The notes under the pieces are model-generated. The model was given only the letters and a program-made list of their open reading frames with translations, had not been told where the DNA came from and did not search any database. The position numbers and the translations under genes are program-made. DNA of 64,000 bases from Anaspis maculata. Taxonomy: Eukaryota > Arthropoda > Insecta > Coleoptera > Scraptiidae. Shown in pieces: positions 9,335-22,500 of this stretch (position 1 is its first letter; each line of letters begins with the position of its first letter). The stretch covers positions 496,001-560,000 of the forward strand of contig OX421964.1 of the NCBI GenBank assembly GCA_949128115.1. Direction: 5' to 3'.

Positions 9335-11601
9335 GACCGATCGTTTTAAAAGTCACGTGGGTTGAAGTTTGAAGTCACGTGGGTTGGAGCCTGAAGTCAC
9401 GTGGGTTCAAACTTGAACTTTTTGGATAATAATTGTGTCTTTTCTTTTGATATTTGTGTTAGTTAACGGATGTTGCGTTTGGAACAAGTAGCTGCCAACT
9501 CAAAAAGTGGTGACCGATCGTTTTTAAAGTCACGTGGGTTGGAGTTTGGAGTCACGTGGGTTGGAGCTTGAAGTCACGTGGGTTAAGACCTGAACTTTTT
9601 GGATAACAATTGTGTCTTTTTTTTTGATATTTGTGTTCGTTCGTCAGATGTTGCGTTTGGAACAAGTAGCTGCCAACTCAAAAAGTGGTGACCGATCGTT
9701 TTTAAAGTCACGTGGGTTGGAGTTTGAAGTCACGTGGGTTGGAGCTTGAAGTCACGTGGGTTAAGACCTGAACTTTTTGGATAACAATTGTGTCTATTTT
9801 TTGATATTTTTGTTCGTCGGATGTTGCGTTTGGAACGAGTAGCAGCCAACTTGAAAAGTGGTGACCGATCGTTTTTGAAGTCACGTGGGTTGAAATTTGA
9901 AGTCACGTGGGTTGGAGTTTGAAGTCACGTGGGTTGAAACCTGAACTTTTTGGATGACAATTGTCTTTTTTTTTTTTCGATATTTGTGTTCGTTTGACGG
10001 ATGTTGCGTTTGGAACAAGTAGCTGCCAACTCAAAAAGTGGTGACCGATCGTTTTTAAAGTCACGTGGGTTGGAGTTTGAAGTCACGTGGGATGGAGCTC
10101 GAAGTCACGTGGGTTAGGACCTGAACTTTTTGGATAACAATTGTGTCTTTTTTTTCGATATTTGTGTTCGTTTGACGGATGTTGCGTTTGGAACAAGTAG
10201 CTGCCAACTCCAAAAGTGGTGACTAATCGTTTCAAAAGTCACGTGGGTTGAAGCCTGAAGGCACGTGGGTTGAAGCCTGAAGTCACGTGAGTTGGAGCCT
10301 GAAGTCACGTGGAATAGGACCTGAAATTTTTGGATAACAATTGTGTCTTTGTTTTTTATATTTGTGTTCGTTTGACGGATGTTGCGTTTGGAACAAGTAG
10401 CTGCTAACTCAAAAAGTGGTGACCGATCGTTTTTAAAGTCACGTGGGTTGGAGTTTGAAGTCACGTGGGTTGGAGCCTGAAGTCACGTGGGTTCAAACCT
10501 GAACTTTTTGGATAACTATTGTGTCTATTTTTTGATATTTTTGTTCGTTCGTCGGATGTTGCGTTCGGAACGAGTAGCTGCCAACTTAAAAAGTGGTGAC
10601 CGATCGTTTTTAAAGTCACGTGGGTTGAAGTTTGAAGTCACGTGGGTTGGAGCCTGAAGTCACGTGGGTTGAAACCTGAACTTTTTGGATAACAATTGTT
10701 TTTTTTTTTTTCGATATTTGTGTTCGTTTGACGGATGTTGCGTTTGGAACAAGTAGCTGCCAACTCCAAAAGTGGTGACTAATCGTTTCAAAAGTCACGT
10801 GGGTTGAAGCCTGAAGGCACGTGGGTTGAAGCCTGAAGTCACGTGGGTTGGAGCCTGAAGTCACGTGGAATAGGACCTGAAATTTTTGGATAACAATTGT
10901 GTCTTTGTTTTTTATATTTGTGTTCGTTTGACGGATGTTGCGTTTGGAACAAGTAGCTGCTAACTCAAAAAGTGGTGACCGATCGTTTTTAAAGTCACGT
11001 GGGTTGAAGTTTGAAGTCACGTGGGTTGGAGCCTGAAGTCACGTGGGTTCAAACCTGAACTTTTTGGATAACTATTGTGTCTATTTTTTGATATTTTTGT
11101 TCGTTCGTCGGATGTTGCGTTCGGAACGAGTAGCTGCCAACTTAAAAAGTGGTGACCGATCGTTTTTAAAGTCACGTGGGTTGAAATTTGAAGTCACGTG
11201 GGTTGGAGTTTGGAGTCACGTGGGTTGAAACCTAAACTTTTTGGATGACAATTGTCTTTTTTTTTCTTCGATATTTGAGTTCGTTTGACGGATGTTGCGT
11301 TTGGAACAAGTAGCTGCCAACTCAAAAAGTGGTGACCGATCGTTTTTAAAGTCACGTGGGTTGGAGTTTGAAGTCACGTGGGTTGGAGCTCGAAGTCACG
11401 TGGGTTAGAACCTAAACTTTTTGGATAACAATTGTGTTTTTTTTTTGATATTTTTGTTCGTCCGTCGGATGTTGCGTTTGGAACGAGTAGCAGCCAACTT
11501 GAAAAATGGTGACCGATCGTTTTTTAAGTCACGTGGGTTAACATTTGAAGTCACGTGGGTTGGAGTTTGAAGTCACGTGGGTTGAAACCTGATATTTTTT
11601 G

Positions 11602-14600
11602 GATAACAATTGTGTCTATTTTTTGATATTTTTGTTCGTCCGTCGGATGTTGCGTTTGGAACGAGTAGCTGCCAACTTAAAAAGTGGTAACCGATCGTTT
11701 TTAAAGTCACGTGGGTTGAAGTTTGAAGTCACGTGGGTTGGAGCCTGAAGTCACGTGGGTTGAAACCTGAACTTTTTGGATAACAATTGTCTTTTTTTTT
11801 TTTCGATATTTGTGTTCGCTTGACGGATGTTGCGTTTGGAACAAGTAGCTGCCAACTCAAAAAGTGGTGACCGATCGTTTTTGAAGTCACGTGGGTTGGA
11901 GTTTGAAGTCACGTGGGTTGGAGCTCGAAGTCACGTGGGTTAGGACCTGAACTTTTTGGATAACAATTGTGTCTTTTATTTTCGATATCTGTGTTCGTTT
12001 GACGGATGTTGCGTTTGGAACAAGTAGCTGCCAACTCCAAAAGTGGTGACGGATCGTTTTCAAAGTCACGTGGGTTGAAGCCTGGAGGCACGTGGGTTGG
12101 AGCCTGAAGTAACGTGGGTTGGAGCCTGAAGTCACGTGGGTTAGGACCTGAAATTTTTGGATGACAATTGTGTCTTTTTTTTCGATATTTGTGTTCGTTT
12201 GACGGATGTTGCGTTTGGAACAATTAGCTGCCAACTCCAAAAATTGTGACGGATCGTTTTAAAAGTCACGTGGGTTGAAGTTTGAAGTCACGTGGGTTGG
12301 AGCCTGAAGTCACGTGGGTTCAAACCTGAACTTTTTGGATAACAATTGTGTCTATTTTTTGATATTTTTGTTCGTTCGTCGGATGTTGCGTTTGGAACGA
12401 GTAACTGCCAACTCCAAAAGTGGTGACCGATCGTTTTAAAAGTCACGTAGGTTGAAGTTTGAAGTCACGTGGGCTGGAGCCTGAAGTCACGTGGGTTAAA
12501 ACCCTCACTTTTTGGATAACAATTGTGTCTTTTTTTTTATATTTGTGTTCGTTCGTCAGATGTTGCGTTTGGAACAAGTAGCTGCCAACTCAAAAAGTGG
12601 TGACCGATCGTTTTTAAAGTCACGTGGGTTGGAGTTTGAAGTCACGTGGGTTGGAGCCCGGAGTCACGTGGGTTAGGACCTGAACTTTTTGGATAACAAT
12701 TGTGTCTATTTTTTGATATTTTTGTTCGTCCGTCGGATGTTGCGTTTGGAACGAGTAGCTGCCAACTTAAAAAGTGGTGACCGATCGTTTTTGAAGTCAC
12801 GTGGGTTGAAGTTTGAAGTCACGTGGGTTGGAGCCTGAAGTCACGTGGGTTAAAACCTGAACTTTTTGGATAACAATTGTTTTTTTTTTCCGATATTCGT
12901 GTTCGTTTGACGGATGTTGCGTTTGGAACAAGTAGCTGCTAACTCCAAAAGTGGTGACGGATCGTTTTCAAAGTCACGTGGGTTGAGGCCTGGAGGCACG
13001 TGGGTTGAAGCCCAAAGTCACGTGGGTTGGAGCCTGAAGTCACGTGGGTTAGGACCTGAAATTTTTGGATAACAATTGTGTCTTTTGTTTCGATATTTGT
13101 GTTCGTTTGACGGATGTTGCGTTTGGAACAAGTAGCTGCCAACTCCAAAAGTGGTGACGGATCGTTTTAAAAGTCACGTGGATTGGAGCCTGGAGGCACG
13201 TGGGTTCAAACCTGATTTTTTTTGGATAACAATTGTGTCTATTTTTTGATATTTTTGTTCGTTCGTCGGATGTTGCGTTTGGAACAAGTAGCTGCCAACT
13301 TAAAAAGTGGTGACCGATCGTTTTTAAAGTCACGTGGGTTGAAGTTTGAAGTCACGTGGGTTGGAGCCCGGAGTCACGTGGGTTAGGACCTGAACTTTTT
13401 GGATAACAATTGTGTCTTTTTTTTTGATATTTGTGGTCGTTCGTCAGATGTTGCGTTTGGAACAAGTAGCTGCCAACTCAAAAAGTGGTGACCGATCGTT
13501 TTTAAAGTCACGTGGGTTGGAGCCTGAAGTCACGTGGGTTAGGACCTGAAATTTTTGGATAACAATTGTGTCTTTTTTTTGATATTTGTGTTCGTTTGGC
13601 GGATGTTGCGTTTGGAACAAGTAGCTGCCAACTGAAAAAGTGGTGACCGATCGTTTTAAAAGTCACGTGGGTTGAAGTTTGAAGTCACGTGGGTTGGAGC
13701 CTGAAGTCACGTGGGTTCAAACTTGAACTTTTTGGATAATAATTGTGTCTTTTCTTTTGATATTTGTGTTAGTTAACGGATGTTGCGTTTGGAACAAGTA
13801 GCTGCCAACTCAAAAAGTGGTGACCGATCGTTTTTAAAGTCACGTGGGTTGGAGTTTGGAGTCACGTGGGTTGGAGCTTGAAGTCACGTGGGTTAAGACC
13901 TGAACTTTTTGGATAACAATTGTGTCTTTTTTTTTGATATTTGTGTTCGTTCGTCAGATGTTGCGTTTGGAACAAGTAGCTGCCAACTCAAAAAGTGGTG
14001 ACCGATCGTTTTTAAAGTCACGTGGGTTGGAGTTTGAAGTCACGTGGGTTGGAGCTTGAAGTCACGTGGGTTAAGACCTGAACTTTTTGGATAACAATTG
14101 TGTCTATTTTTTGATATTTTTGTTCGTCGGATGTTGCGTTTGGAACGAGTAGCAGCCAACTTGAAAAGTGGTGACCGATCGTTTTTGAAGTCACGTGGGT
14201 TGAAATTTGAAGTCACGTGGGTTGGAGTTTGAAGTCACGTGGGTTGAAACCTGAACTTTTTGGATGACAATTGTCTTTTTTTTTTTTCGATATTTGTGTT
14301 CGTTTGACGGATGTTGCGTTTGGAACAAGTAGCTGCCAACTCAAAAAGTGGTGACCGATCGTTTTTAAAGTCACGTGGGTTGGAGTTTGAAGTCACGTGG
14401 GATGGAGCTCGAAGTCACGTGGGTTAGGACCTGAACTTTTTGGATAACAATTGTGTCTTTTTTTTCGATATTTGTGTTCGTTTGACGGATGTTGCGTTTG
14501 GAACAAGTAGCTGCCAACTCCAAAAGTGGTGACTAATCGTTTCAAAAGTCACGTGGGTTGAAGCCTGAAGGCACGTGGGTTGAAGCCTGAAGTCACGTGA

Positions 14601-15911
14601 GTTGGAGCCTGAAGTCACGTGGAATAGGACCTGAAATTTTTGGATAACAATTGTGTCTTTGTTTTTTATATTTGTGTTCGTTTGACGGATGTTGCGTTTG
14701 GAACAAGTAGCTGCTAACTCAAAAAGTGGTGACCGATCGTTTTTAAAGTCACGTGGGTTGGAGTTTGAAGTCACGTGGGTTGGAGCCTGAAGTCACGTGG
14801 GTTCAAACCTGAACTTTTTGGATAACTATTGTGTCTATTTTTTGATATTTTTGTTCGTTCGTCGGATGTTGCGTTCGGAACGAGTAGCTGCCAACTTAAA
14901 AAGTGGTGACCGATCGTTTTTAAAGTCACGTGGGTTGAAGTTTGAAGTCACGTGGGTTGGAGCCTGAAGTCACGTGGGTTGAAACCTGAACTTTTTGGAT
15001 AACAATTGTTTTTTTTTTTTTCGATATTTGTGTTCGTTTGACGGATGTTGCGTTTGGAACAAGTAGCTGCCAACTCCAAAAGTGGTGACTAATCGTTTCA
15101 AAAGTCACGTGGGTTGAAGCCTGAAGGCACGTGGGTTGAAGCCTGAAGTCACGTGGGTTGGAGCCTGAAGTCACGTGGAATAGGACCTGAAATTTTTGGA
15201 TAACAATTGTGTCTTTGTTTTTTATATTTGTGTTCGTTTGACGGATGTTGCGTTTGGAACAAGTAGCTGCTAACTCAAAAAGTGGTGACCGATCGTTTTT
15301 AAAGTCACGTGGGTTGAAGTTTGAAGTCACGTGGGTTGGAGCCTGAAGTCACGTGGGTTCAAACCTGAACTTTTTGGATAACTATTGTGTCTATTTTTTG
15401 ATATTTTTGTTCGTTCGTCGGATGTTGCGTTCGGAACGAGTAGCTGCCAACTTAAAAAGTGGTGACCGATCGTTTTTAAAGTCACGTGGGTTGAAATTTG
15501 AAGTCACGTGGGTTGGAGTTTGGAGTCACGTGGGTTGAAACCTAAACTTTTTGGATGACAATTGTCTTTTTTTTTCTTCGATATTTGAGTTCGTTTGACG
15601 GATGTTGCGTTTGGAACAAGTAGCTGCCAACTCAAAAAGTGGTGACCGATCGTTTTTAAAGTCACGTGGGTTGGAGTTTGAAGTCACGTGGGTTGGAGCT
15701 CGAAGTCACGTGGGTTAGAACCTAAACTTTTTGGATAACAATTGTGTTTTTTTTTTGATATTTTTGTTCGTCCGTCGGATGTTGCGTTTGGAACGAGTAG
15801 CAGCCAACTTGAAAAATGGTGACCGATCGTTTTTTAAGTCACGTGGGTTAACATTTGAAGTCACGTGGGTTGGAGTTTGAAGTCACGTGGGTTGAAACCT
15901 GATATTTTTTG
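11602..15911. repeat. 4,310-bp tandem duplication, right copy
   Basis: This copy is nearly identical to 7292-11601 by eye, including rare variants such as GTGACTAATCG near 14530 and 15090 and TTCTTCGATATTTGAG near 15576. Differences are mostly T-tract lengths (for example one T fewer near 11795 than near 7485). Near-identity indicates a recent event. After about 15911 the sequence resumes the order seen after 4090 and 28620. Confidence 0.88.
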
Positions 15912-16831
15912 GATAACAATTGTCTTTTTTTTTTCGATATTTGTGTTCGTTTGACGGATGTTGCGTTTGGAACAAGTAGCTGCTAACTCAAAAAGTGGTG
16001 ACCGATCGTTTTCAAAGTCACGTGGGTTGAAGTTTGATGTCACGTGGGTTGGAGCCTTAAGTCACGTGGGTTCAAACCTGAACTTTTTGGATAACAATTG
16101 TGTCTATTTTTTGATATTTTTGTTCGTTCGTCGGATGTTGCGTTTGAAACGAGTAGCTGCCAACTTGAAAAGTGGTGACCGATCGTTTTTAAAGTCACGT
16201 GGGTTGAAGTTTGAAGTCACCTGGGTTGGAGCCTGAAGTCACGTGGGTTCAAACCTGAACTTTTTAGATAACAATTGTGTCTATTTTTTGATATTTTTGT
16301 TCGTTCGTCGGATGTTGCGTTTGGAACGAGTAGCTGCCAACTCCAAAAGTGGTGACCGATTGTTTTAAAAGTCACGTGTGTTGAAGTTTGAAGTCACGTG
16401 GGCTGGAGCCTGAAGTCACGTGGGTTAAAACCTTAACTTTTTGGATATCAATTGTGTCTTTTTTCTTGATATTTGTGTTCGTTCGTCAGATGTTGCGTTT
16501 GGAACAAGTAGCTGCCAACTCAAAAAGTGGTGACCGATCGTTTTTAAAGTCACGTGGGTTGGAGTTTGAAGTCACGTGGGTTGGAGCCCGGAGTCACGTG
16601 GGTTGGGACCTGAATTTTTTGGATAACAATTGTGTCTATTTTTTGATATTTTTGTTCGTTCGTCGGATGTTGCGTTTGGAACGAGTAGCTGCCAACTTAA
16701 AAAGTGTCGACCGATCGTTTTTGAAGTCACGTGGGTTGAAGTTTGAAGTCACGTGGGTTGGAGCCTGAAGTCACGTGGGTTGAAACCTGAACTTTTTGGA
16801 TAACGATTGTCTTTTTTTTTATGATATTTGT

Positions 16832-17718
16832 GTTCGTTCGTCGGATGTTGCGTTTGAAACGAGTAGCTGCCAACTAAAAAAGTGGTGACCGATCGTTTTT
16901 AAAGTCACGTGGGTTGAAGTTTGAAGTCACGTGGGTTGGAGCCTGAAGTCACGTGGGTTCAAACCTGAACTTTTTAGATAACAATTGTGTCTATTTTTTG
17001 ATATTTTTGTTCGTTCGTCGGATGTTGCGTTTGAAACGAGTAGCTGCCAACTTGAAAAGTGGTGACCGATCGTTTTTAAAGTCACGTGGGTTGAAGTTTG
17101 AAGTCACCTGGGTTGGAGCCTGAAGTCACGTGGGTTCAAACCTGAACTTTTTAGATAACAATTGTGTCTATTTTTTGATATTTTTGTTCGTTCGTCGGAT
17201 GTTGCGTTTGGAACGAGTAGCTGCCAACTCCAAAAGTGGTGACCGATTGTTTTAAAAGTCACGTGTGTTGAAGTTTGAAGTCACGTTGGCTGGAGCCTGA
17301 AGTCACGTGGGTTAAAACCTTAACTTTTTGGATATCAATTGTGTCTTTTTTCTTGATATTTGTGTTCGTTCGTCAGATGTTGCGTTTGGAACAAGTAGCT
17401 GCCAACTCAAAAAGTAGTGACCGATCGTTTTTAAAGTCACGTGGGTTGGAGTTTGAAGTCACGTGGGTTGGAGCCCGGAGTCACGTGGGTTGGGACCTGA
17501 ATTTTTTGGATAACAATTGTGTCTATTTTTTGATATTTTTGTTCGTTCGTCGGATGTTGCGTTTGGAACGAGTAGCTGCCAACTTAAAAAGTGTCGACCG
17601 ATCGTTTTTGAAGTCACGTGGGTTGAAGTTTGAAGTCACGTGGGTTGGAGCCTGAAGTCACGTGGGTTGAAACCTGAACTTTTTGGATAACGATTGTCTT
17701 TTTTTTTATGATATTTGT
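16832..17718. repeat. 887-bp five-monomer duplication
   Basis: Five monomers repeat the preceding segment at +887 bp (16388 to 17275 and 16217 to 17104). Both copies carry the rare box variant GTCACCTGGG (16217, 17104) and the GTGTCGACC variant (about 16705, 17592). The left junction is a hybrid: ATGATATTTGTG is 5,170-type sequence and TCGGATGTTGCGTTTGAAAC is 4,300-type, so crossover was within GTTCGTTCG at about 16831-16840. The related blocks at 3.7-5.7 kb and 28.3-30.3 kb lack the duplication. Confidence 0.87.
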
Positions 17719-20700
17719 GTTCGTTCGACGGATGCTGCGTTTGGAACAAGTAGCTGCCAACTCAAAAAGTGGTGACCGATCGTTTTTGAAGTCACGTGGG
17801 TTGGAGCTCAAAGTCACGTGGGATAGGACCTGAACTTTCTGGATACTAATTGTGTCTTTTTCTTCGATATTTGTGTTCGTTTGACGGATGTTGCGTTTGG
17901 AACAAGTAGCTGCCAATTCCAAAAGTGGTGACGGATCGTTTTAAAAGTCACGTGAGTTGAATCCTGGAGGCACGTGGGTTGAAGCCTGAAGTCACGTGGG
18001 TTGGAGCCTGAAGTCACGTGAGTTAGGACCTGAAATTTTTGGATAACAATTGTGTCTTTTTTTAGATATTTGTGTTCGTTTGGCGGATGTTGCGTTTGGA
18101 ACAAGTAGCAGCCAACTGAAAAAGTGGTGACCGATCGTTTTAAAAGTCACGTGGGTTGAAGTTTGAAGTCACGTGGGTTGGAGCCTGAAGTCACGTGGGT
18201 TCAAACTTGAACTTTTTGGATAATAATTGAGTCTTTTCTTTTGATATTTGTGTTAGTTAACGGATGTTGCGTTTGGAACAAGTAGCTGCCAACTCAAAAA
18301 GTGGTGACCGATCGTTTTTAAAGTCACGTGGGTTGGAGTTTGAAGTCACGTGGGTTGGAGCTTGAAGTCACGTGGGTTAAGACCTGAACTTTTTGGATAA
18401 CAATTGTCTTTTTTTTTTATATTTGTGTTCGTTCGTCAGATGTTGCGTTTGGAACAAGTAGCTGCCAACTCAAAAAGTGGTGACCGATCGTTTTTGAAGT
18501 CACGTGGGTTGGAGTTTGAAGTCACGTAGGTTGGAGCTTGAAGTCACGTGGGTTAAGACCTGAACTTTTTGGATAACAATTGTGTCTATTTTTTGATATT
18601 TTTGTTCGTCGGATGTTGCGTTTGGAACGAGTAGCAGCCAACTTAAAGAGTGGTGACCGATCGTTTTTAAAGTCACGTGGGTTGAAATTTGAAGTCACGT
18701 GGGTTGGAGTTTGAAGTCACGTGGGTTGAAACCTGAACTTTTTGGATAACAATCGTCTTTTTTTTTTGATATTCGTGTTCGTTTGACGGATGTTGCGTTT
18801 GGAACAAGTAGCTGCCAACTCAAAAAGTGGTGACCGATCGTTTTGAAAGTCACGTGGGTTGGAGTTTGAAGTCACGTGGGATGGAGCTCGAAGTCACGTG
18901 GGTTAGGACCTGAACTTTTTGGATAACAATTGTGTCTTTTTTTTCGATATTTGTGTTCGTTTGACGGATGTTGCGTTTGGAACAAGTAGCTGCCAACTCC
19001 AAAAGTGGTGACGAATCGTTTCAAAAGTCCGTGGGTTGAAGCCTGGAGGCACGTGGGTTGAAGCCTGAAGTCACGTGGGTTGGAGCCTGAAGTCACGTGG
19101 AATAGGACCTGAAATTTTTGGATAACAATTGTGTCTTTTTTTTTTATATTTGTGTTCGTTTGACGGATGTTGCGTTTGGAACAAGTAGCTGCAAACTCAA
19201 AAAGTGGTGACCGATCGTTTTTAAAGTCACGTGGGTTGAAGTTTGAAGTCACGTGGGTTGGAGCCTGAAGTCACGTGGGTTCAAACCTGAACTTTTTGGA
19301 TAACTATTGTGTTTATTTTTTTATATTTCTGTTCGTTCGTCGGATGTTGCGTTTGAAACGAGTAGCTGCCAACTTAAAAAGTGGTGACCGATCGTTTTTG
19401 AAGTCACGTGGGATGAAGTTTGAAGTCACGTGGGTTGGAGCCTGAAGTCACGTGGGTTCAAACCTGAACTTTTTAGATAACAATTGTGTCTAGTTTTTGA
19501 TATTTTTGTTCGTTCGTCGGATGTTGCGTTTGGAACGAGTAGCTGCCAACTCCAAAAATGGTGACCGATCGTTTTAAGAGTCGCGTGGGTTGAAGTTTGA
19601 AGTCACGTGGGCTGGAGCCTGAAGTCACGTGTGTTAAAACCTCAACTTTTTGGATAACAATTGTGTCTTTTTTTTTATATTTGTGTTCGTTCGTCAGATG
19701 TTGCGTTTGGAACAAGTAGCTGCCAACTCAAAAAGTGGTGACCGATCGTTTTTGAAGTCACGTGGGTTGGAGTTTGAAGTCACGTGGGTTGGAGCCCGGA
19801 GTCACGTGGGTTAGGACCTGAACTTTTTGGATAACAATTGTGTCTATTTTTTGATATTTTTGTTCGTCCGTCGGATGTTGCGTTTGGAACGAGTAGCTGC
19901 CAACTTAAAAAGTGGTAACCGATCGTTTTTAAAGTCACGTGGGTTGAAGTTTGAAGTCACGTGGGTTGGAGCCTGAAGTCACGTGGGTTGAAACCTGAAC
20001 TTTTTGGATAACAATTGTCTTTTTTTTTTTTTCGATATTTGTGTTCGCTTGACGGATGTTGCGTTTGGAACAAGTAGCTGCCAACTCAAAAAGTGGTGAC
20101 CGATCGTTTTTGAAGTCACGTGGGTTGGAGTTTGAAGTCACGTGGGTTGGAGCTCGAAGTCACGTGGGTTAGGACCTGAACTTTTTGGATAACAATTGTG
20201 TCTTTTATTTTCGATATCTGTGTTCGTTTGACGGATGTTGCGTTTGGAACAAGTAGCTGCCAACTCCAAAAGTGGTGACGGATCGTTTTCAAAGTCACGT
20301 GGGTTGAAGCCTGGAGGCACGTGGGTTGGAGCCTGAGGTAACGTGGGTTGGAGCCTGAAGTCACGTGGGTTAGGACCTGAAATTTTTGGATGACAATTGT
20401 GTCTTTTTTTTCGATATTTGTGTTCGTTTGACGGATGTTGCGTTTGGAACAATTAGCTGCCAACTCCAAAAGTTGTGACGGATCGTTTTAAAAGTCACGT
20501 GGGTTGAAGTTTGAAGTCACGTGGGTTGGAGCCTGAAGTCACGTGGGTTCAAACCTGAACTTTTTGGATAACAATTGTGTCTATTTTTTGATATTTTTGT
20601 TCGTTCGTCGGATGTTGCGTTTGGAACGAGTAACTGCCAACTCCAAAAGTGGTGACCGATCGTTTTAAAAGTCACGTAGGTTGAAGTTTGAAGTCACGTG

Positions 20701-22500
20701 GGCTGGAGCCTGAAGTCACGTGGGTTAAAACCCTCACTTTTTGGATAACAATTGTGTCTTTTTTTTTATATTTGTGTTCGTTCGTCAGATGTTGCGTTTG
20801 GAACAAGTAGCTGCCAACTCAAAAAGTGGTGACCGATCGTTTTTAAAGTCACGTGGGTTGGAGTTTGAAGTCACGTGGGTTGGAGCCCGGAGTCACGTGG
20901 GTTAGGACCTGAACTTTTTGGATAACAATTGTGTCTATTTTTTGATATTTTTGTTCGTCCGTCGGATGTTGCGTTTGGAACGAGTAGCTGCCAACTTAAA
21001 AAGTGGTGACCGATCGTTTTTGAAGTCACGTGGGTTGAAGTTTGAAGTCACGTGGGTTGGAGCCTGAAGTCACGTGGGTTAAAACCTGAACTTTTTGGAT
21101 AACAATTGTTTTTTTTTTTTCCGATATTCGTGTTCGTTTGACGGATGTTGCGTTTGGAACAAGTAGCTGCTAACTCCAAAAGTGGTGACGGATCGTTTTC
21201 AAAGTCACGTGGGTTGAGGCCTGGAGGCACGTGGGTTGAAGCCCGAAGTCACGTGGGTTGGAGCCTGAAGTCACGTGGGTTAGGACCTGAAATTTTTGGA
21301 TAACAATTGTGTCTTTTGTTTCGATATTTGTGTTCGTTTGACGGATGTTGCGTTTGGAACAAGTAGCTGCCAACTCCAAAAGTGGTGACGGATCGTTTTA
21401 AAAGTCACGTGGATTGGAGCCTGGAGGCACGTGGGTTCAAACCTGATTTTTTTTGGATAACAATTGTGTCTATTTTTTGATATTTTTGTTCGTTCGTCGG
21501 ATGTTGCGTTTGGAACAAGTAGCTGCCAACTTAAAAAGTGGTGACCGATCGTTTTTAAAGTCACGTGGGTTGAAGTTTGAAGTCACGTGGGTTGGAGCCC
21601 GGAGTCACGTGGGTTAGGACCTGAACTTTTTGGATAACAATTGTGTCTTTTTTTTTGATATTTGTGGTCGTTCGTCAGATGTTGCGTTTGGAACAAGTAG
21701 CTGCCAACTCAAAAAGTGGTGACCGATCGTTTTTAAAGTCACGTGGGTTGGAGCCTGAAGTCACGTGGGTTAGGACCTGAAATTTTTGGATAACAATTGT
21801 GTCTTTTTTTTGATATTTGTGTTCGTTTGGCGGATGTTGCGTTTGGAACAAGTAGCTGCCAACTGAAAAAGTGGTGACCGATCGTTTTAAAAGTCACGTG
21901 GGTTGAAGTTTGAAGTCACGTGGGTTGGAGCCTGAAGTCACGTGGGTTCAAACTTGAACTTTTTGGATAATAATTGTGTCTTTTCTTTTGATATTTGTGT
22001 TAGTTAACGGATGTTGCGTTTGGAACAAGTAGCTGCCAACTCAAAAAGTGGTGACCGATCGTTTTTAAAGTCACGTGGGTTGGAGTTTGGAGTCACGTGG
22101 GTTGGAGCTTGAAGTCACGTGGGTTAAGACCTGAACTTTTTGGATAACGATTGTGTCTTTTTTTTTGATATTTGTGTTCGTTCGTCAGATGTTGCGTTTG
22201 GAACAAGTAGCTGCCAACTCAAAAAGTGGTGACCGATCGTTTTTAAAGTCACGTGGGTTGGAGTTTGAAGTCACGTGGGTTGGAGCTTGAAGTCACGTGG
22301 GTTAAGACCTGAACTTTTTGGATAACAATTGTGTCTATTTTTTGATATTTTTGTTCGTCGGATGTTGCGTTTGGAACGAGTAGCAGCCAACTTGAAAAGT
22401 GGTGACCGATCGTTTTTGAAGTCACGTGGGTTGAAATTTGAAGTCACGTGGGTTGGAGTTTGAAGTCACGTGGGTTGAAACCTGAACTTTTTGGATGACA
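17719..22500. repeat. Zone A block, copy 3
   Basis: This block follows 5179-9960 at an offset of 12,540 bp over about 4.8 kb, with marker monomers at 18253 and 22000. The offset equals 7,343 plus 4,310 plus 887, so it is explained by an ancestral 7,343-bp register expanded by the two nested duplications to its left. It ends at a hybrid monomer near 22500 where GGATGACAATTGT is followed by GTCTATTTTTTG instead of the expected long T tract. Confidence 0.85.

Larger units (their letters stand above)
7292..11601. repeat. 4,310-bp tandem duplication, left copy
   Basis: About 24 monomers are repeated in direct tandem. Matching points at +4,310 include the marker monomer (9459 and 13769), the GTTTTTTATATTTG units near 10350 and 14660, and the GCGTTCGGAACGAG units near 10560 and 14870. 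The boundary near 11602 is a hybrid monomer: GATATTTTTTGG on the left is the sequence that precedes GTCTTTTTTTTTCG at 4090 and 15910, while GTGTCTATTTTTTG with TCCGTCGG on the right is the 7300-type monomer. The crossover lies within GGATAACAATTGT. The equivalent region near 24.5-28.6 kb has a single copy. Confidence 0.88.

Noticed and set aside
9459..13779. Marker monomers as insertion-element ends or attachment sites
   Set aside because: They are ordinary-length monomers with internal substitutions, without target-site duplications, terminal inverted repeats or an intervening coding region.
7292..15911. Assembly artefact as explanation for the large near-identical duplications
   Set aside because: Not excluded, but not favoured: each boundary is a defined hybrid monomer, copies differ at T tracts and a few bases, and nested offsets add up exactly, which fits unequal exchange. 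Spanning reads would settle it.
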